Below are positions 10,360 to 20,763 of a stretch of DNA of 32,823 nucleotides, piece after piece. Position numbers and translations under genes: made by a program. Source of the DNA: Larix sibirica (Eukaryota; Streptophyta; Pinopsida; Pinales; Pinaceae). The stretch covers positions 24,652 through 57,474 of the forward strand of contig NWUY0300029273.1 of NCBI GenBank assembly GCA_004151065.3, given 5' to 3'. The stretch's first letter is position 1, and each line of letters starts with the position of its first letter. The notes under the pieces were generated by a model. It did no database searches. It was not told where the DNA came from and saw only the letters and a list, made by a program, of their open reading frames with translations.

Positions 10360-10695
10360 TTTTTTTGTTGGCTAGTGGTACCTCTTACTTGCAGGGTTTT
10401 CCTTTGGCTAAGAAACCACAACCCAGGGGCATCTAAGCCGTCAAAATCACCCGGGGATCGCACCCGGATTGGACCACACCAACCCTTAACATGGTTGGAT
10501 TTTAGGTATCTGCGGGATTTCGAACAGACGACCATTCACNCGTCAAAATCACCCAGGGATCGCACCCGGATTGGACCGCACCAACCCTTAACATGGTTGG
10601 ATTTTAGGTATCTGCGGGATTTCGAACAGACGACCATTCAGTTTAGGAATGTCTTAACTCATCACCCGCCACTGGCTCTTCTACATCTCGCGGAT
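10360..10695 (-). mobile_element. tRNA-derived SINE candidate, minus strand
   Basis: On the minus strand the element starts near 10695, has a Pol III B-box-like GTTCGAAATCCCGC (10613-10632) and ends in a poly(A) tail (plus-strand T run 10358-10366). Seventeen-base imperfect duplications flank it, as expected for retroposition by LINE machinery. A box-A-like TGGCGGGTGATG lies near the 5' end, a weaker match. The internal 100-bp block is present twice around an N, so the natural length is probably about 235 bp. No protein is encoded. It lies in the outer element's leader. Confidence 0.65.
10439..10640. repeat. 100-bp direct duplication around an N (likely assembly join)
   Basis: 10439-10538 and 10541-10640 are nearly identical; I see two substitutions. 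The second copy begins immediately after the single N at 10540. This is what unmerged overlapping contig ends look like. Confidence 0.8.
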
Positions 10696-10712
10696 ATGTC
10701 TAGAACAGTGTT
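10696..10712. repeat. SINE target-site duplication, right copy
   Basis: This matches 10343-10359 with three differences. Confidence 0.7.
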
Positions 10713-12433
10713 AAACCTTTAGGAAAACTGAAAAAGTTTTGATTTTTTAAATATTTTTGGCATTTTTGGGATGCTATAGGGGTATATGCACCTTCTAGAG
10801 GACACAAAAGCATGTACCTGAAGGGTACATGCTCCTTTCCTTTTAAAAAGGAGTATGTGCACGCTCCTTTCCTTTGAAACTATAATGCGTGGTAAAAAAA
10901 TAGAGTTTTTGGCTCTATTTTGCCCTATTTTGTCGTGGAAGTTGATCCAGAGGTAAATCAAAGGAATATAAGTCTTCATGTATGGAAATTCACCTAGTTT
11001 AAGTGCTTGAATAAGTGCATGTTTGGTTTCATAAAAAAGGAAAAGGAAGAAAACATTGCTTGTTTGTGTTCTCTTCCATACATTTTTTGCCTTGTAGGCG
11101 CTAGGTTGTAGTTGCATTTTACCTTCTAGAGAGTTGTTGAATGCATGCTTATTGGTTCTTGAAGACAAAAATGAAGGATTTATGTGATGTTTTGTTCTAA
11201 TTAGGGAAAATTTTCATTTAAATTGAATTGGAAACCTATTTTCAAATAAGAATGGGACTAATATAAATGGACTAAATATTATTATCAGTTCTAATTATTT
11301 CATGTCTTTTGAACATCCTCTTGTCACTTATCATTTCATGATTGAAATGTTAGAGTGCTTTCATTAGAATTTTCTTATGAAAATATTAACTAATTGCTTG
11401 CTTTGGTTATAGAAGTTTTCTTAAAATACTTCTTCACTTTTATGTTTTGAAAGTTCTTGCTTGGTTCTTGTGCTTTTCATATGTTGTTTATGTTAAAGTA
11501 TCTCTTTCAAAGTTTAAAGTAATAATTATCATTTGCAAGTATTATTTTTGGCATATTTTTCATTTGATAACATCGTCATTTTCTCACTTTCACATCCTTT
11601 TGAGTAACAATAGTCGTTGAACATTAAGCAACTAAAACGAATTATATTTGTTTTTCTTTGATAGAAAACCAACAATAGTCTAGGTTATAAGGCCTTGGGT
11701 AAAGGTGTGGATATTAAATTCTCTAAGGCCACTAAAACAAAACTAGGATATCACAAGTTGAGTGTGAAATCAATTAGTAGCTGGTGAATCCTATTGGGAA
11801 ATTGTGCCTCACACGCGCATCAAGCACGAGGTCAAAATGAGTAGGCATTTGAGATTATCCCCTTATTTCTTTTTTGGTGGGATATGCGAGTAGGAGATAT
11901 TCAGGTGAAGTGGAAATCCCTTGGACTGAAGCCATTTCCATCTAAATTTCTAGGTATGGGACTTGTTCCTACGTTCCGTACCCATTTGTAGACACCTGAC
12001 TCATGACTATTTCACCCACCTGTCAAATGTGAAGTGGTAAACTTAGATTCCTCTCCTAGGTTCCTCACAATTAATTGCAAGTGGGAATTTACTGCGGTAC
12101 CTGAGATAGATGCATAGCATCCGCATTTGATCCCTTAGAGGGTGCCTATCTTCATGAGGGTATTTTCACCTTGGGGGATTGTGGCATGAGGGTTACTGTA
12201 CTTGCACCTCCCTTGGTTAGACTTGGGCCCTAATCATCCCAAGTTGGCATTTGGAAGGTCCTTTTCGATTCTTCACTCATTTCTTTATAATGAGTTAACC
12301 ACCCTAGTCTTGTCTTTGGGAGAGTAGGTTTTCTTGGCTATATCTTATAGAGTATTTGTAGGAGCTTGTTGATCATAATTTTTCAACCCAATAGAAGGAC
12401 TTAGAAATTTTATTATCTATTTAATTGGAGGCT
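10713..12433 (+). other. Outer element untranslated leader
   Basis: A long non-coding leader lies between the primer-binding site and the gag start. It holds a hairpin with 10-base arms (AGCATGTACC, 10809-10818; GGTACATGCT, 10824-10833) related to the LTR hairpin units. No coherent ORF is visible on either strand; the minus-strand frame at 10719-11168 has no motif. Long leaders are known in plant gypsy elements. Confidence 0.5.
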
Positions 12434-13190
12434 ATGGCTAAAGTTTCCAAAGATACCAACCAACTGACCCCTCTGTAAGGGGATCCTTCTGCTTTCTCAT
12501 TCTGTATAAATGTTGGTGCTCCCTTGATGGTTACCTTGAATCTTCCTGGATTCCATGTGAGGCTATTGGTCTTTTTGTTTTCCACTCTGAATGTATTGAA
12601 TGCTCGTGACGCTTTTCAAATAATCCTTGTATGTCAAGATCTCAAAACCCTTTGCCTTCTTCGCTGGTGAAATATTTTCATCATTTTGCCTCATTTGGTG
12701 AAAGTCTAGCTCCTAGTAACTTGAAGTCTAAAATGAATAGAAAGAGGAAGAATAAGAATAATATGCGGAGGAAAGGGGGCATGCAACCAACCATTTCATG
12801 TCATGCAAAGTAAAAGCAACCAATTGTTGCAAGTCATGCTGGGGGCAAGCACCCAACCAATGCAAGTCATGATGGGAGTATACATATTGTTAAGAAACCT
12901 AGAAGAATAGGACACAATCCTAAGTTCCCTTGTAATATTTGCAAGGGAGATCGCCTTACTCATTTATTCCCTATTATTCCATAGGTACAAAGAGTGTGGT
13001 CCCTATCTTAAGGATCTTCTGCTCCTACAAAACCTATAGTTTCCCAGTAGCTCATTCAACCTTTAGTTGATAAAGTGGTCGATTCAATGGAATTTTTTTA
13101 TTGATCTCACTCTTCCCTTGAGTGAAAATATTGAAGTGGTCAAACCAATGCAATATTCGGGCTCCAAGAGTGTCTAGATTGAATTGGTCA
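12434..13190 (+). pseudogene. Outer element gag remnant with a damaged zinc knuckle
   Basis: A possible start is MAKVSKDTNQLTPL at 12434, soon stopped. Readable fragments follow in more than one frame: NVGAPLMVTLNLPGFHV and VLNARDAFQIILVCQD. The best landmark is FPCNICKGDRLTHLFP (knuckle at 12931-12972), a C-x2-C-x4-H-x4-C nucleic-acid-binding knuckle whose last Cys is Phe. The reading continues to VQRVWS and a linker containing VVKPMQ. The frame is cut at 13190 by the inner element and resumes at 27796. Gag would form the particle and package RNA; this copy is dead. Confidence 0.6.
13186..13190. repeat. Inner element 5-bp target duplication, left copy (GGTCA)
   Basis: GGTCA precedes the TG start of the 5' LTR and recurs at 27791-27795, directly after the CA end of the 3' LTR. 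Confidence 0.8.
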
Positions 13191-14160
13191 TGTTGGACCT
13201 AGGAAGTTTTGGGTACCAATATTTGAAAAGCAGTTTTGGTGTGAACAAAACCAAGGCAAAGAGTTTTGATGAAGTGGTCAACACCGACGAAGCGGCCGAG
13301 AAACCAGAAAGATGGTCATTTTGAATATGTCAAAGGGAGGACTTAACTAAGTTAGTTAGGGTTTTTTTCACTTGCATTAATGAGTTGAGTAGTTAGTTAG
13401 TGGAGTAGTGGGAGTGGAGCAAGTTGTGTGTACCCCATAAATATGTAAAGGGTTGGGATTTTTGGGACTGTTAGTGAATTAGTGAATCAGAAAACTAGTT
13501 GATGTCCTGTTTTGAGAGCTTTCTTTTGTCAAGAAGAGTCACACAATCTGCAGGTCATGTGTGCAGGTATATTGTAAGAGAATGAGAAATCTGTAAGTCA
13601 TTGAATACATGAAGTGCTTATTTTTGGTTGCGACTCATGAATAAAGAAAGTGCTTTTGTGGTTTTTCCCATCTTGGGTTTCCATGTTAAACTCAAGGTAT
13701 CAAATGTGTTTTGATGTGTTATTTGATGGTTATGTTGCTTACTAATTGCATAAATTGATAACTGAATGTGCTTAGAATGAAGAAATGTATGAATGTGAAG
13801 TATGCAAGACATCCTAATGTTGTAGTTAATTCATGATATCTGTCGAAGTGCATGGCCTGTCACAAGTCATGATCTGTCGAAGTTGTGATTTGGTTTTTGA
13901 ATGATAAGTATGTCGAATTGTTTCCCTTCCTAGCTGCAAAAACATGGTTCCTGCAGTCCCCATAGGTAATCTGGGTGAGACTTCATCTGCTTTGTAGGTG
14001 TTTCCAAAAGGGCCAAACTCCTTTCAGGTCGGTATCTTGGGATTTGGTTGGTATGGTTTTGGGTGAACCTGGGTCGAGATTCGGTTGGTATGGTTTTGGG
14101 TGAACCTAGGTCGGTATAAGGATCTGTGTCAAAGGGGATGTGGGATATGTGGCATCCACC
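13191..14160 (+). repeat. Inner element 5' LTR
   Basis: It begins TGTTGGACCT and aligns along nearly its full length with 26886-27790; by eye about nine of ten bases agree. It holds an AATAAA signal at 13640-13645. A 37-bp internal tandem duplication (14046-14082 and 14083-14119, starting GGTTGGTATGG) is absent from the 3' LTR and partly explains its greater length. The 3' boundary is uncertain: 14131 or 14160 are possible because the last bases have diverged. Confidence 0.8.
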
Positions 14161-14176
14161 TAAGTCGAATATCTAG

Positions 14177-14620
14177 TATTGGGTATATCAGAAGCTGAAG
14201 GAGTTTTCTAAAGAAAAGCACCCCCGATTGGATGATGAAACATGGATAGGTGAGTATGTTTTATTAGATCTTCATGAGGTATTATATGGGGAGTTTCCCA
14301 TTATATTATTTGAGTGGCTGGTAAGGTTAACTGAGAAAAATATGAACTTCCAAGGAGGTGAACGTAAGAGTTGGACACCTGAGTTGATCCATCGACTGAA
14401 AAGTGTGAGTAATAAGATTTCACACGATGTTGATTACTGGATGGATAGTATATCAGAAGGGTACATTACCGAATTCGCTTTTGACACTACCAAGTCATAT
14501 CGTGTAGCAGAACAAGAATTATTTCAAGTACTGTGCGGTAAGTATATGAGATCTTTAAATCTATCGATTAAAATGTTGCTCTATGAAAAGGGTGTAATGA
14601 GAATGGAATCCGATGTGTAA
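14177..14620 (+). CDS. Leader ORF of the inner element, unknown function
   Basis: An open frame runs between the 5' LTR and gag with no internal stop from about 14174 to the TAA at 14618. No clear ATG starts it; the first in-frame ATG is further inside. It encodes an acidic, aromatic-rich protein of up to about 147 residues, with HPRLDDETWIGEYVLLDL, YGEFPIILFEWLVRLTEKN and VSNKISHDVDYWMDSISEG. I recognise no domain. It is the longest intact frame near the 5' end, in an element where everything else is broken, which could be chance. It may be an extra ORF or the N-terminal part of gag. Confidence 0.45.
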   Translation, partial: YWVYQKLKEFSKEKHPRLDDETWIGEYVLLDLHEVLYGEFPIILFEWLVRLTEKNMNFQGGERKSWTPELIHRLKSVSNKISHDVDYWMDSISEGYITEFAFDTTKSYRVAEQELFQVLCGKYMRSLNLSIKMLLYEKGVMRMESDV

Positions 14621-15079
14621 AGCATCTGTGCGCGGTGGGCATGGGTGTCGAATGGAGGAAGGTCTTGGAGAATGTATGGAATGAGTTGAAATGATAATGG
14701 GAGAATAGAGTGAGACAGATCAAGAGTGTGGGTTTCTGTGAAGTGGGAAGATATTTCGGTCGAACAAGAGGAGGAGAACTGCGGCGAGGAGAGAAGGTCG
14801 CAGTGCGACCGAGAGAACTACAAACTAGTACCACAGCTTGATAAATATTCTTACGACAAAGAGGAGGAATACTAGATCATTACAGAAGAAGAAGAACCTG
14901 TAGATCCATCTCAAACCTGAGGATGAAACATACCCATGACCCCGCATGCATCTCCAAAAAATGAGGTAAGACATAGTATTTCATCGTAGCAGTAATAGTA
15001 AAAGTAGCACCTCGCTAAGTAGTAAGATTCCAATTAATGGTCCTTTAATACCAAGTCAACTGAAACCCAAAGGCTCAGA
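14621..15079 (+). other. Spacer between the leader ORF and gag
   Basis: This stretch is purine-rich with several GAAGAAGAAG-type runs and many stops in all frames. I see no coherent coding, though it may be decayed gag N-terminal sequence. Confidence 0.4.
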
Positions 15080-15814
15080 ATGGCTGGGGATGACATGAAG
15101 TTGCCGATCTTTCATAGAAATGGATCAGAGGATCCAAAGCAACATTGGTTATTGTGTGAGGTTGTATGGACTATCAAGCAAGTCCATGATGATAATGTAA
15201 AAATAGCTCAACTCATCACGACATTCCGGGGTCGTACCCTGGATTGGTTTATGAATTTTTCTATTGTTCTGACTGGATCTCCGTAGAAGACGCTAAAATA
15301 AATTAAAGTTGGCCTAAAAGATGAGTTCAAGGATCCGAAGTCCGAGCCACAATGTATCACATAACTGAAGGAGATTAAACAGTCACCGACTGAATCTGTA
15401 TGGGACTTCGACCAAAGATTCAAAACATTAATGGTTCATTTGATTTTTCAAATGTTTGACGTCCAGCATAAAGAATGGTTCATAGCTACCTTGCTGCCAC
15501 ATATTTGAGTACCATTGATGCAACAAAATATTGGCTCAGTCTGAGGATTTGGAGAAACTGGTGCAGGAATACGTCAGATCCAGTCGCAACTCACCAATTT
15601 AACGTTGTAGATTCAAGATATCAAGAAGGGAAAAGAAGCCCGGGAAGAAGTTTGGTGTAGTCGATGCAAAACAGAGGGTCACTATAAAGACCAGTGCCCA
15701 GCATTCTATGAATATTTAGTTGTGGGGGCACCTAATCCCTTGAACCCTGCAAGTATGCGTGTAGAGTATGTCAAACTCGAGGACATTGATCTGAAGAATG
15801 TTATTTATTCCTGA
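15080..15814 (+). pseudogene. Inner element gag, with an intact CCHC knuckle
   Basis: Starting at MAGDDMKLPIFHRNGSEDP the frame reads like a retrotransposon gag: KIAQLITTFRGRTLDWF, then SPTESVWDFDQRFKTLM. The first stop is TAG at 15284, with more stops later, but the frame is preserved to the knuckle CSRCKTEGHYKDQC (15656-15697), a perfect C-x2-C-x4-H-x4-C. It ends AFYEYLVVGAPNPLNPAS...VIYS and a TGA at 15812. No frameshift is needed across the region. Gag coats and packages the element RNA. The preserved knuckle in a stop-riddled frame suggests decay by point mutation. Confidence 0.7.
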
Positions 15815-16050
15815 AAATTGTAAGTACCCCTCAAAATATATTTTGTAAAATCTATCGGTTGGTGGGGCATGATGAGAAGGACTATCGAGCATATCAGCTA
15901 CTCACATAACACACAACAGATAACTATCTCATGAATGGAGAATATCAAGTTGAAGGAAGCAATGCACAGTTCAATCAGTCGTGAGGTGGATTCCAAGGAT
16001 GCGAACGAGGAGGATTTGGTTGGGGAAGATGACGGGTGATTTTATATAAT

Positions 16051-17157
16051 TGTGGCCAACTAGGACATTATGCAAGGGAATGCCCGAACCCAAATTTAAC
16101 ATGCTCATATTGTAGGTCATTAGATCATACTATTGAAGATTTTCCCTAGCTTATATCAAAATGGTAGGTGAAAAATAACCATAATGTTTAGAAGATCTCA
16201 GTTGAATAGAGACAAAAGAAGACTATTGTCGCTATGGTCACTAGAGGAGGGGCTACAACGGGTGATGACAAGGGAATTTACAACAACCAGTGGGATCCGA
16301 GAATAACATCAGCAGTCCAGCTACCGCCACAATTTGATGTTAAAAAAGAGAAGGGGTTTTTCCTTGAAGCCTGTGATGAATTTGTGAATAACCAGAAGGG
16401 AGCGTCGACATCCTCTCCAACACCAGTATTTGATGAAGGTTTTTTCTACGACATGCCACCTCACTTCGACCAGTCTGTGTCAAGGAAACTTCTAGGAAAG
16501 GTAAGTGCTCTGAACAACTTTTTGAAAAGTTGTTTGGATCTAATTAAAAATGAATTTGCATTATGGGAATTGCATAGTTTAATTAGGGAGTTTGAGGGAG
16601 AATTGAGGAAAGAAAGAGTTGTGAACCATCTTCAAAAGAAGGTAAAAACTGGATGGGAGTTGCAACTTAATGCACAAATCAGAGATTATGATATGGATTT
16701 TGTTATTATAGATCTGGGCTCTAATGTGAACATTCTCACTAAGCAGACTTGGGAAAATATGGGAAATCCTAAATTAGTCTGGTCGCCTATTCAACTGAGA
16801 TTAACAAATCAATATAAATTCATACTCTTTGGAAGGCTAGTAGGAGTCCCTATCGAACTGGAGGGACTGCACACTTTTTCAAATTTTGAAGTCATAGATA
16901 TTGTCGATGATACCAACCCATATCCCACACTTCGGGGAATAGAATGGGAAATTCAAAACCAAACTATTATTAACTTCAAGAAGAGGATGCTAACATTTGA
17001 GAATGAAGAAATAAGAGTTTTCATGCCTCTAGATACACTGGAGGGACAGAGGTATATCAAACTGGTAAAAGAGGAATATGATGCTTGGGATGGTACATTA
17101 AGTTGGCGGAGTGTTAGATCATGCTCATCATATTCTGGCGAAGCTCTGGAGAACTAG
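16051..17157 (+). pseudogene. Inner element second zinc knuckles and aspartic protease
   Basis: In one frame come a knuckle CGQLGHYAREC (16051-16083, preceded by LYN where another Cys is usual) and a further one, CSYCRSLDHTIEDF (16102-16143, last Cys now Phe). Then four TAG stops at 16147, 16165, 16189 and 16207, and an open stretch from 16234 (MVTRGGATTG) to 17157. The protease core is IIDLGSNVNILTKQTW with the catalytic Asp at 16711-16713 (residue 160 of this frame), followed by GRLVGVPIELEGLHTF and NPYPTLRGIEW. It would cleave the polyprotein. The catalytic Asp is still present. The frame continues past the TAG at 17155 into the next region. Confidence 0.7.
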
Positions 17158-18153
17158 AAGAATAGACTACATGAAGTCTCAATGCGAAGGTGTGCCCGGG
17201 TTACGAAGTCGCTGCGTTGGGTTGGTAAAAAGGTATGCGACCTTCCCACCTATGAAGGATTGCCTAATTTAGATAAATTTATGGCTGAGTTTGAAAATAA
17301 GGTGCTAGAACAACAACGACTGTTGGCATTAGATGTGGATTTGAAAGCTACACCAATGAGATGGTGGAATGTCCACAAACAATCCATAAAGGGTTGGTTG
17401 TAGTGTAGACGATTATTAGAAATCCGATTTGGCAAGGGAGTCCCATACATTGGAGAAAAATATAATGGTTTAACTAGTCCTATTGATCATCTGACCACCT
17501 GTAGTGCAACCTGGAGGAACATACCTAAGCAAGAATCGGTTCACATATTCATACACACATTGGATACCATACCAAGGAATTGGTATACGTCATTCGAGTT
17601 TCGACAAGGAACCACAGATTGGGATAATATGGCTATGAGTTTCAAACAAACATTTAACTATGAAGATGGAAGTATGACAGAAGATGCAGCTCTGCAAATC
17701 ATTAAAGCAAAAATATTTGAGGAAATACCTGGACCTGTGTCTAATTTTCCCTAGTGGAATGCAACAGTCGAAGAAACAATGGAATGCTATAATATCACGG
17801 GAGGACCAGGGGATGATGATCCAAGAGATGTGCATATCCCAAAGACTGAAGGAATCTGTGACCTGGAGGGACCATAGATCTCATCCGACAAATTCTTGAA
17901 GCTGCTGAAGATAAAGAAGGTAAATATTGGGACCCCTAAAAATCCTAAACTTGAAAATATTGGAGATTACTGGGATGATGAAACAGTAGGTAAGATCATT
18001 GATTTACTGCATGAGTTTCAACATTTATTTCCTACCAAATTTTATGAGATGAAAAGGATCACTGACGACCCAAGAGAGATGAAGATCCTGTTGAAACTAG
18101 GTGCTAAGCTGGTTAAGAAAAAACCTTATAGACTGAATCCTCGGTACAAATAA
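17158..18153 (+). pseudogene. Gag-like modules between protease and RT in the inner element
   Basis: The protease frame continues here, broken by TAG at 17401 and other stops. Two stretches look like retrotransposon gag domains. The first is LPTYEGLPNLDKFMAEFE...ATPMRWWNVHKQSIKGW (about 17240-17400). The second is KYNGLTSPIDHL...VHIFIHTLDTIPRNWYTSF...GTTDWDNMAMSFKQTF (about 17460-17660), which fits the F-x2-TL-x3-P-x2-WY and W-x4-F pattern. An acidic linker follows with VNIGTPKNP and IGDYWDDETVGKIIDLL (17896 onward), leading into KPYRLNPRYK just ahead of RT. A gag-like fold in this place is unusual. The assignment rests on residue pattern only. Confidence 0.5.
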
Positions 18154-18154
18154 A

Positions 18155-18943
18155 AAGTTAGAGCTGGATAGAATTATGGATGCAGGCATTATTGATCCTG
18201 TCGAAGAGTCAGAGTGGATTAGTCCAATGGTAGTACAAGATAAAAAGACTGGAAAATTTTGAATTTGCGTCGATTTAAGGAAGTTGAATGATGCATGTCT
18301 ACATGATCCCTTTACTACGCCATTCACAGAGGAAGTGCTAGAAAATGTCGGAGGTCAAGAAGCATACTCATTTACTGATGGATTTTCTGGGTACCATCAG
18401 ATAAAAATTGCCAAGGAAGATCGACATAAGACAACTTTTGCGACAGAATGGGGTTATTTCCAATATACGATAATGCCCTTTGGGTTAAAGAATGCTCCTG
18501 CGATTTTCTCTAGAGTAGTTGTTGCTTTTTTTAAAGAATTTATTCATAAATTTCTTGATGTCTACTTTGATGATTGGACAATATATGTTCTACTTAAGAA
18601 TCACATTGAAAGTTTAATGTTGATGTTAGAGTGTTGTAGATAGTACTAGATCTCTTTAAATATGAAGAAGTGTATATTTTGTGCTTCATTTGGTATATTG
18701 CTTGGTCATGTGATCTGTGAGAAAGGAATGTTCGTGGATCCTGTGAAGATTACAATCATAGTGGATCTACCCCCACCTACTTCATTTCGAAAACTAAGGA
18801 CAACTATGGTACATATGGGATATTATAGGAAGTTTATAAAAGGATCTGCTCAAATTACAACCCCTATGGAAGAACTACTAAAGAAAGATGTGAAGTTTCA
18901 GTGGAATGAAGAGTGTCATCAAATCCTCAACACACTAAAATAA
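18155..18943 (+). pseudogene. Inner element reverse transcriptase
   Basis: After a small frameshift near 18155 the frame reads LDRIMDAGIIDPVEESEWIS, then F*ICVDLRKLNDAC (TGA at 18260), GGQEAYSFTDGFSGYHQIKI, TIMPFGLKNAPAIFSRVV and the catalytic YFDD (18563-18574) in LDVYFDDWTIY. The connection region follows with KKCIFCASFGILLGHVICEK and FRKLRTTMVHMGYYRKFI. Stops lie at 18260, 18641, 18647 and 18941. This is the DNA polymerase of the element; the catalytic pair is intact but the frame is not. Sequence and order place it in Ty3/gypsy. Confidence 0.85.
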
Positions 18944-19420
18944 AAAATGGTGGCAACACATATCTTGATATTTCCTTACTGGCCAAAAGAGTTCCATGTG
19001 CATGTCGATGAGTCTTCAGTCACTCTGGGTGCAATTCTTGCTCAGCTGGGCAAAGTGTCTATTGATCATCCAATTGCATTTGCTAGTGGGAAATTGTCAA
19101 TGGTAGAAAGGAATTATACTACAACAGAGAGGGAAGGGCTAGCTATGGTATATGCCCTACATAAGTTCAGGCATTATCTATTAGGAGGGAACTTTAAATT
19201 GTTTACGAATCACTCTGCCTTGAAGTACCTCGTTAACAAGCCAGTGTTGGGGGGGGGGATCTGTCGATGGCTCTTATTGTTTCAGGATAATGATTTTGAG
19301 ATTAAGTCAAGCCATGAAGGCTGAATGTGGGGCCTAACCATCTGTCGAGGTTGGAAACAGGAGAGGGACCAACTAGTTTAGTGGATAACCTCCAGATGCG
19401 CAACTCTTTTCTGTAAGAAT
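18944..19420 (+). pseudogene. Inner element RNase H
   Basis: This is in frame with RT after the TAA at 18941. It has HVHVDESSVTLGAILAQ (first catalytic Asp at 19007-19009), then NYTTTEREGLAMVYALHKF with the Glu, then LFTNHSALKYLVNKP where the usual third Asp is Asn (19208-19210). The open stretch ends at 19324, and a G-run (19252-19258) lies nearby. The next part, a linker to integrase containing LRMRNS-like fragments, is frameshifted. RNase H would remove RNA from the hybrid; the Asp-to-Asn change would be damaging. Confidence 0.75.
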
Positions 19421-20763
19421 GTTTGATGAATACTTCGAAGATATTGTGAATTTCCTATCTACAGGAATAGCACCAGAAGGCTACACAACTGCACAGAATA
19501 AGTAGTTAGTTGTTAAATCTATAGATTATCAATTGATAGTGGGTCAATTGTACAAATTAGGACCGTATGAGGTATTGCGTCGATGTGTTCTAGAGCATGA
19601 ACAACCAATAATTTTGGTTGAAGCTCATGACGGTGTTGTGGGAGTCCACTACGCAGGAAAAGCTACTGCACAGAATATATTAAGGGTAGGTTTGTGGTGG
19701 CCTACCCTCCATAAGGATGCCAAGGAGTATTGTAAGACCTGTGATGCATGCTAGAGAATTGGAAAACCATCAAGGAGGGATGGAATTCCATTAGTATCGC
19801 ATGTAACATTGCAGTCCTTCTACAAATGGGTTGTTGATTTTGTGGGCCCGATAAACCCACCGGAGAGAAGGACTAGAGAAAGGTACAATATCACTGTGAT
19901 TGACTATCTTACTAGATGGGATGAAGCTACACCAGTGCAAGATTGTAGTGATGCAATTGCTGCGAAGTTTCTTTTTGAAAACGTAGTTACAAGGTTTGGA
20001 TGCCCTCAATTTTTACTGAGTGATCAAGGTGCTCACTTTGTCCACAAGACTATAGAATCACTTACAGAATAATTCTAGATCTATCATAGGAAGAGCACCC
20101 CGTATCATCCACAGAAAAATGGGACCGTCGAAGCATTTAACAAGATTCTAGAACACGCATTGATGAAGGTTTGTAATGTGAGCCACGATGATTGGGACTT
20201 GAAGGTTCCTGCAGTTTTATGGGCTTACAGAACAACATGCAAGAAATTGATAGGCCAGACACCCTTCAAGCTAATGTATGGACAAGAACTTTTGATGCAC
20301 ATGGAATACATTGTACCAAGTTTAAGTATTGTTGCTTTCACCAGTATGTATGATACTAGTGATGTCAAAGAAATATTGACGCAATTGCTTCATCAAATAG
20401 AAAAAGACAGGTTTATCGCAGTATTTCACCTGCAAGTTCAGAAAGATAGCGAGAAAGCATGGCATGATCACCACATTACCAGAAATGATCACCACATTAC
20501 CAGGAATGATGGCCACATTACCAGGAATGATCGCCACGTTAACAGGAAGTAGTTTTAGTGAGGAGATTTAGTTCTTCTTTATGACAATAAGTTTTTCAAA
20601 CACCGTGGCAAGCTAAGGATGCACTAGCTAGGTCCTTATGTTATTAATTATGTGACGAAGGGAGGCACAATACAATTGCATAAGCTAAATGGAAAACTCC
20701 TCAATGGAATTGTAAATGGAATCTGGTTGAAACCTTACATGGACAACCATGTCTTCTTGCAGT
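19421..20763 (+). pseudogene. Inner element integrase with GPY-like C-terminal region
   Basis: The zinc-binding part is VEAHDGVVGVHYAGKATAQ and CKTCDAC (HHCC pattern, 19620-19753). The catalytic core has Asp at 19836 (WVVDFVGP), Asp at 20022 (LLSDQGAHF) and Glu at 20130 ([11 protein letters not shown]), all in one frame, with exactly 35 residues between the last two: a D,D35E core. A TAG at 19753 and a TAA at 20070 break it. The C-terminal part (20160-20552) has [19 protein letters not shown] and a 21-bp tandem repeat. After the TAG at 20550 the region continues as LLYDNKFFKH and LGPYVINYV, like the GPY/F module. Confidence 0.8.
20466..20549 (+). repeat. 21-bp tandem repeat, four units, in the integrase C-terminus
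   Basis: Four units of GATCACCACATTACCAG(A/G)AAT-type sequence each encode DHHITRN-like heptapeptides ([28 protein letters not shown]). The second copy of this region (about 23154-23176) has a single unit, so the array expanded in this copy. Confidence 0.85.

Noticed and set aside
10553-10632. tRNA gene (B-box-like GGTTCGA)
   Set aside because: No cloverleaf or acceptor stem can be drawn; poly(A) and target duplications identify a SINE.
10297-10722. Plus-strand open frame of 141 codons
   Set aside because: It spans the SINE, the N and the 100-bp artefactual duplication; the repeated peptide comes from that duplication.
10719-11168. Minus-strand frame of 149 codons
   Set aside because: It lies in the outer element's leader, against its orientation, with no domain or coherent composition.
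13138-13154. 17-bp string GGTCAAACCAATGCAAT shared with 27791-27807, as a long target duplication
   Set aside because: It is 36 bp away from the LTR. The real duplication is the 5-bp GGTCA next to the LTR; the longer match reflects an internal repeat of the outer element's linker.
14177-14194. Possible tRNA-Met primer-binding site of the inner element (TGGGTATATCAGAAGC)
   Set aside because: It needs several mismatches and insertions relative to the usual string and overlaps the leader ORF; the LTR end is also uncertain.
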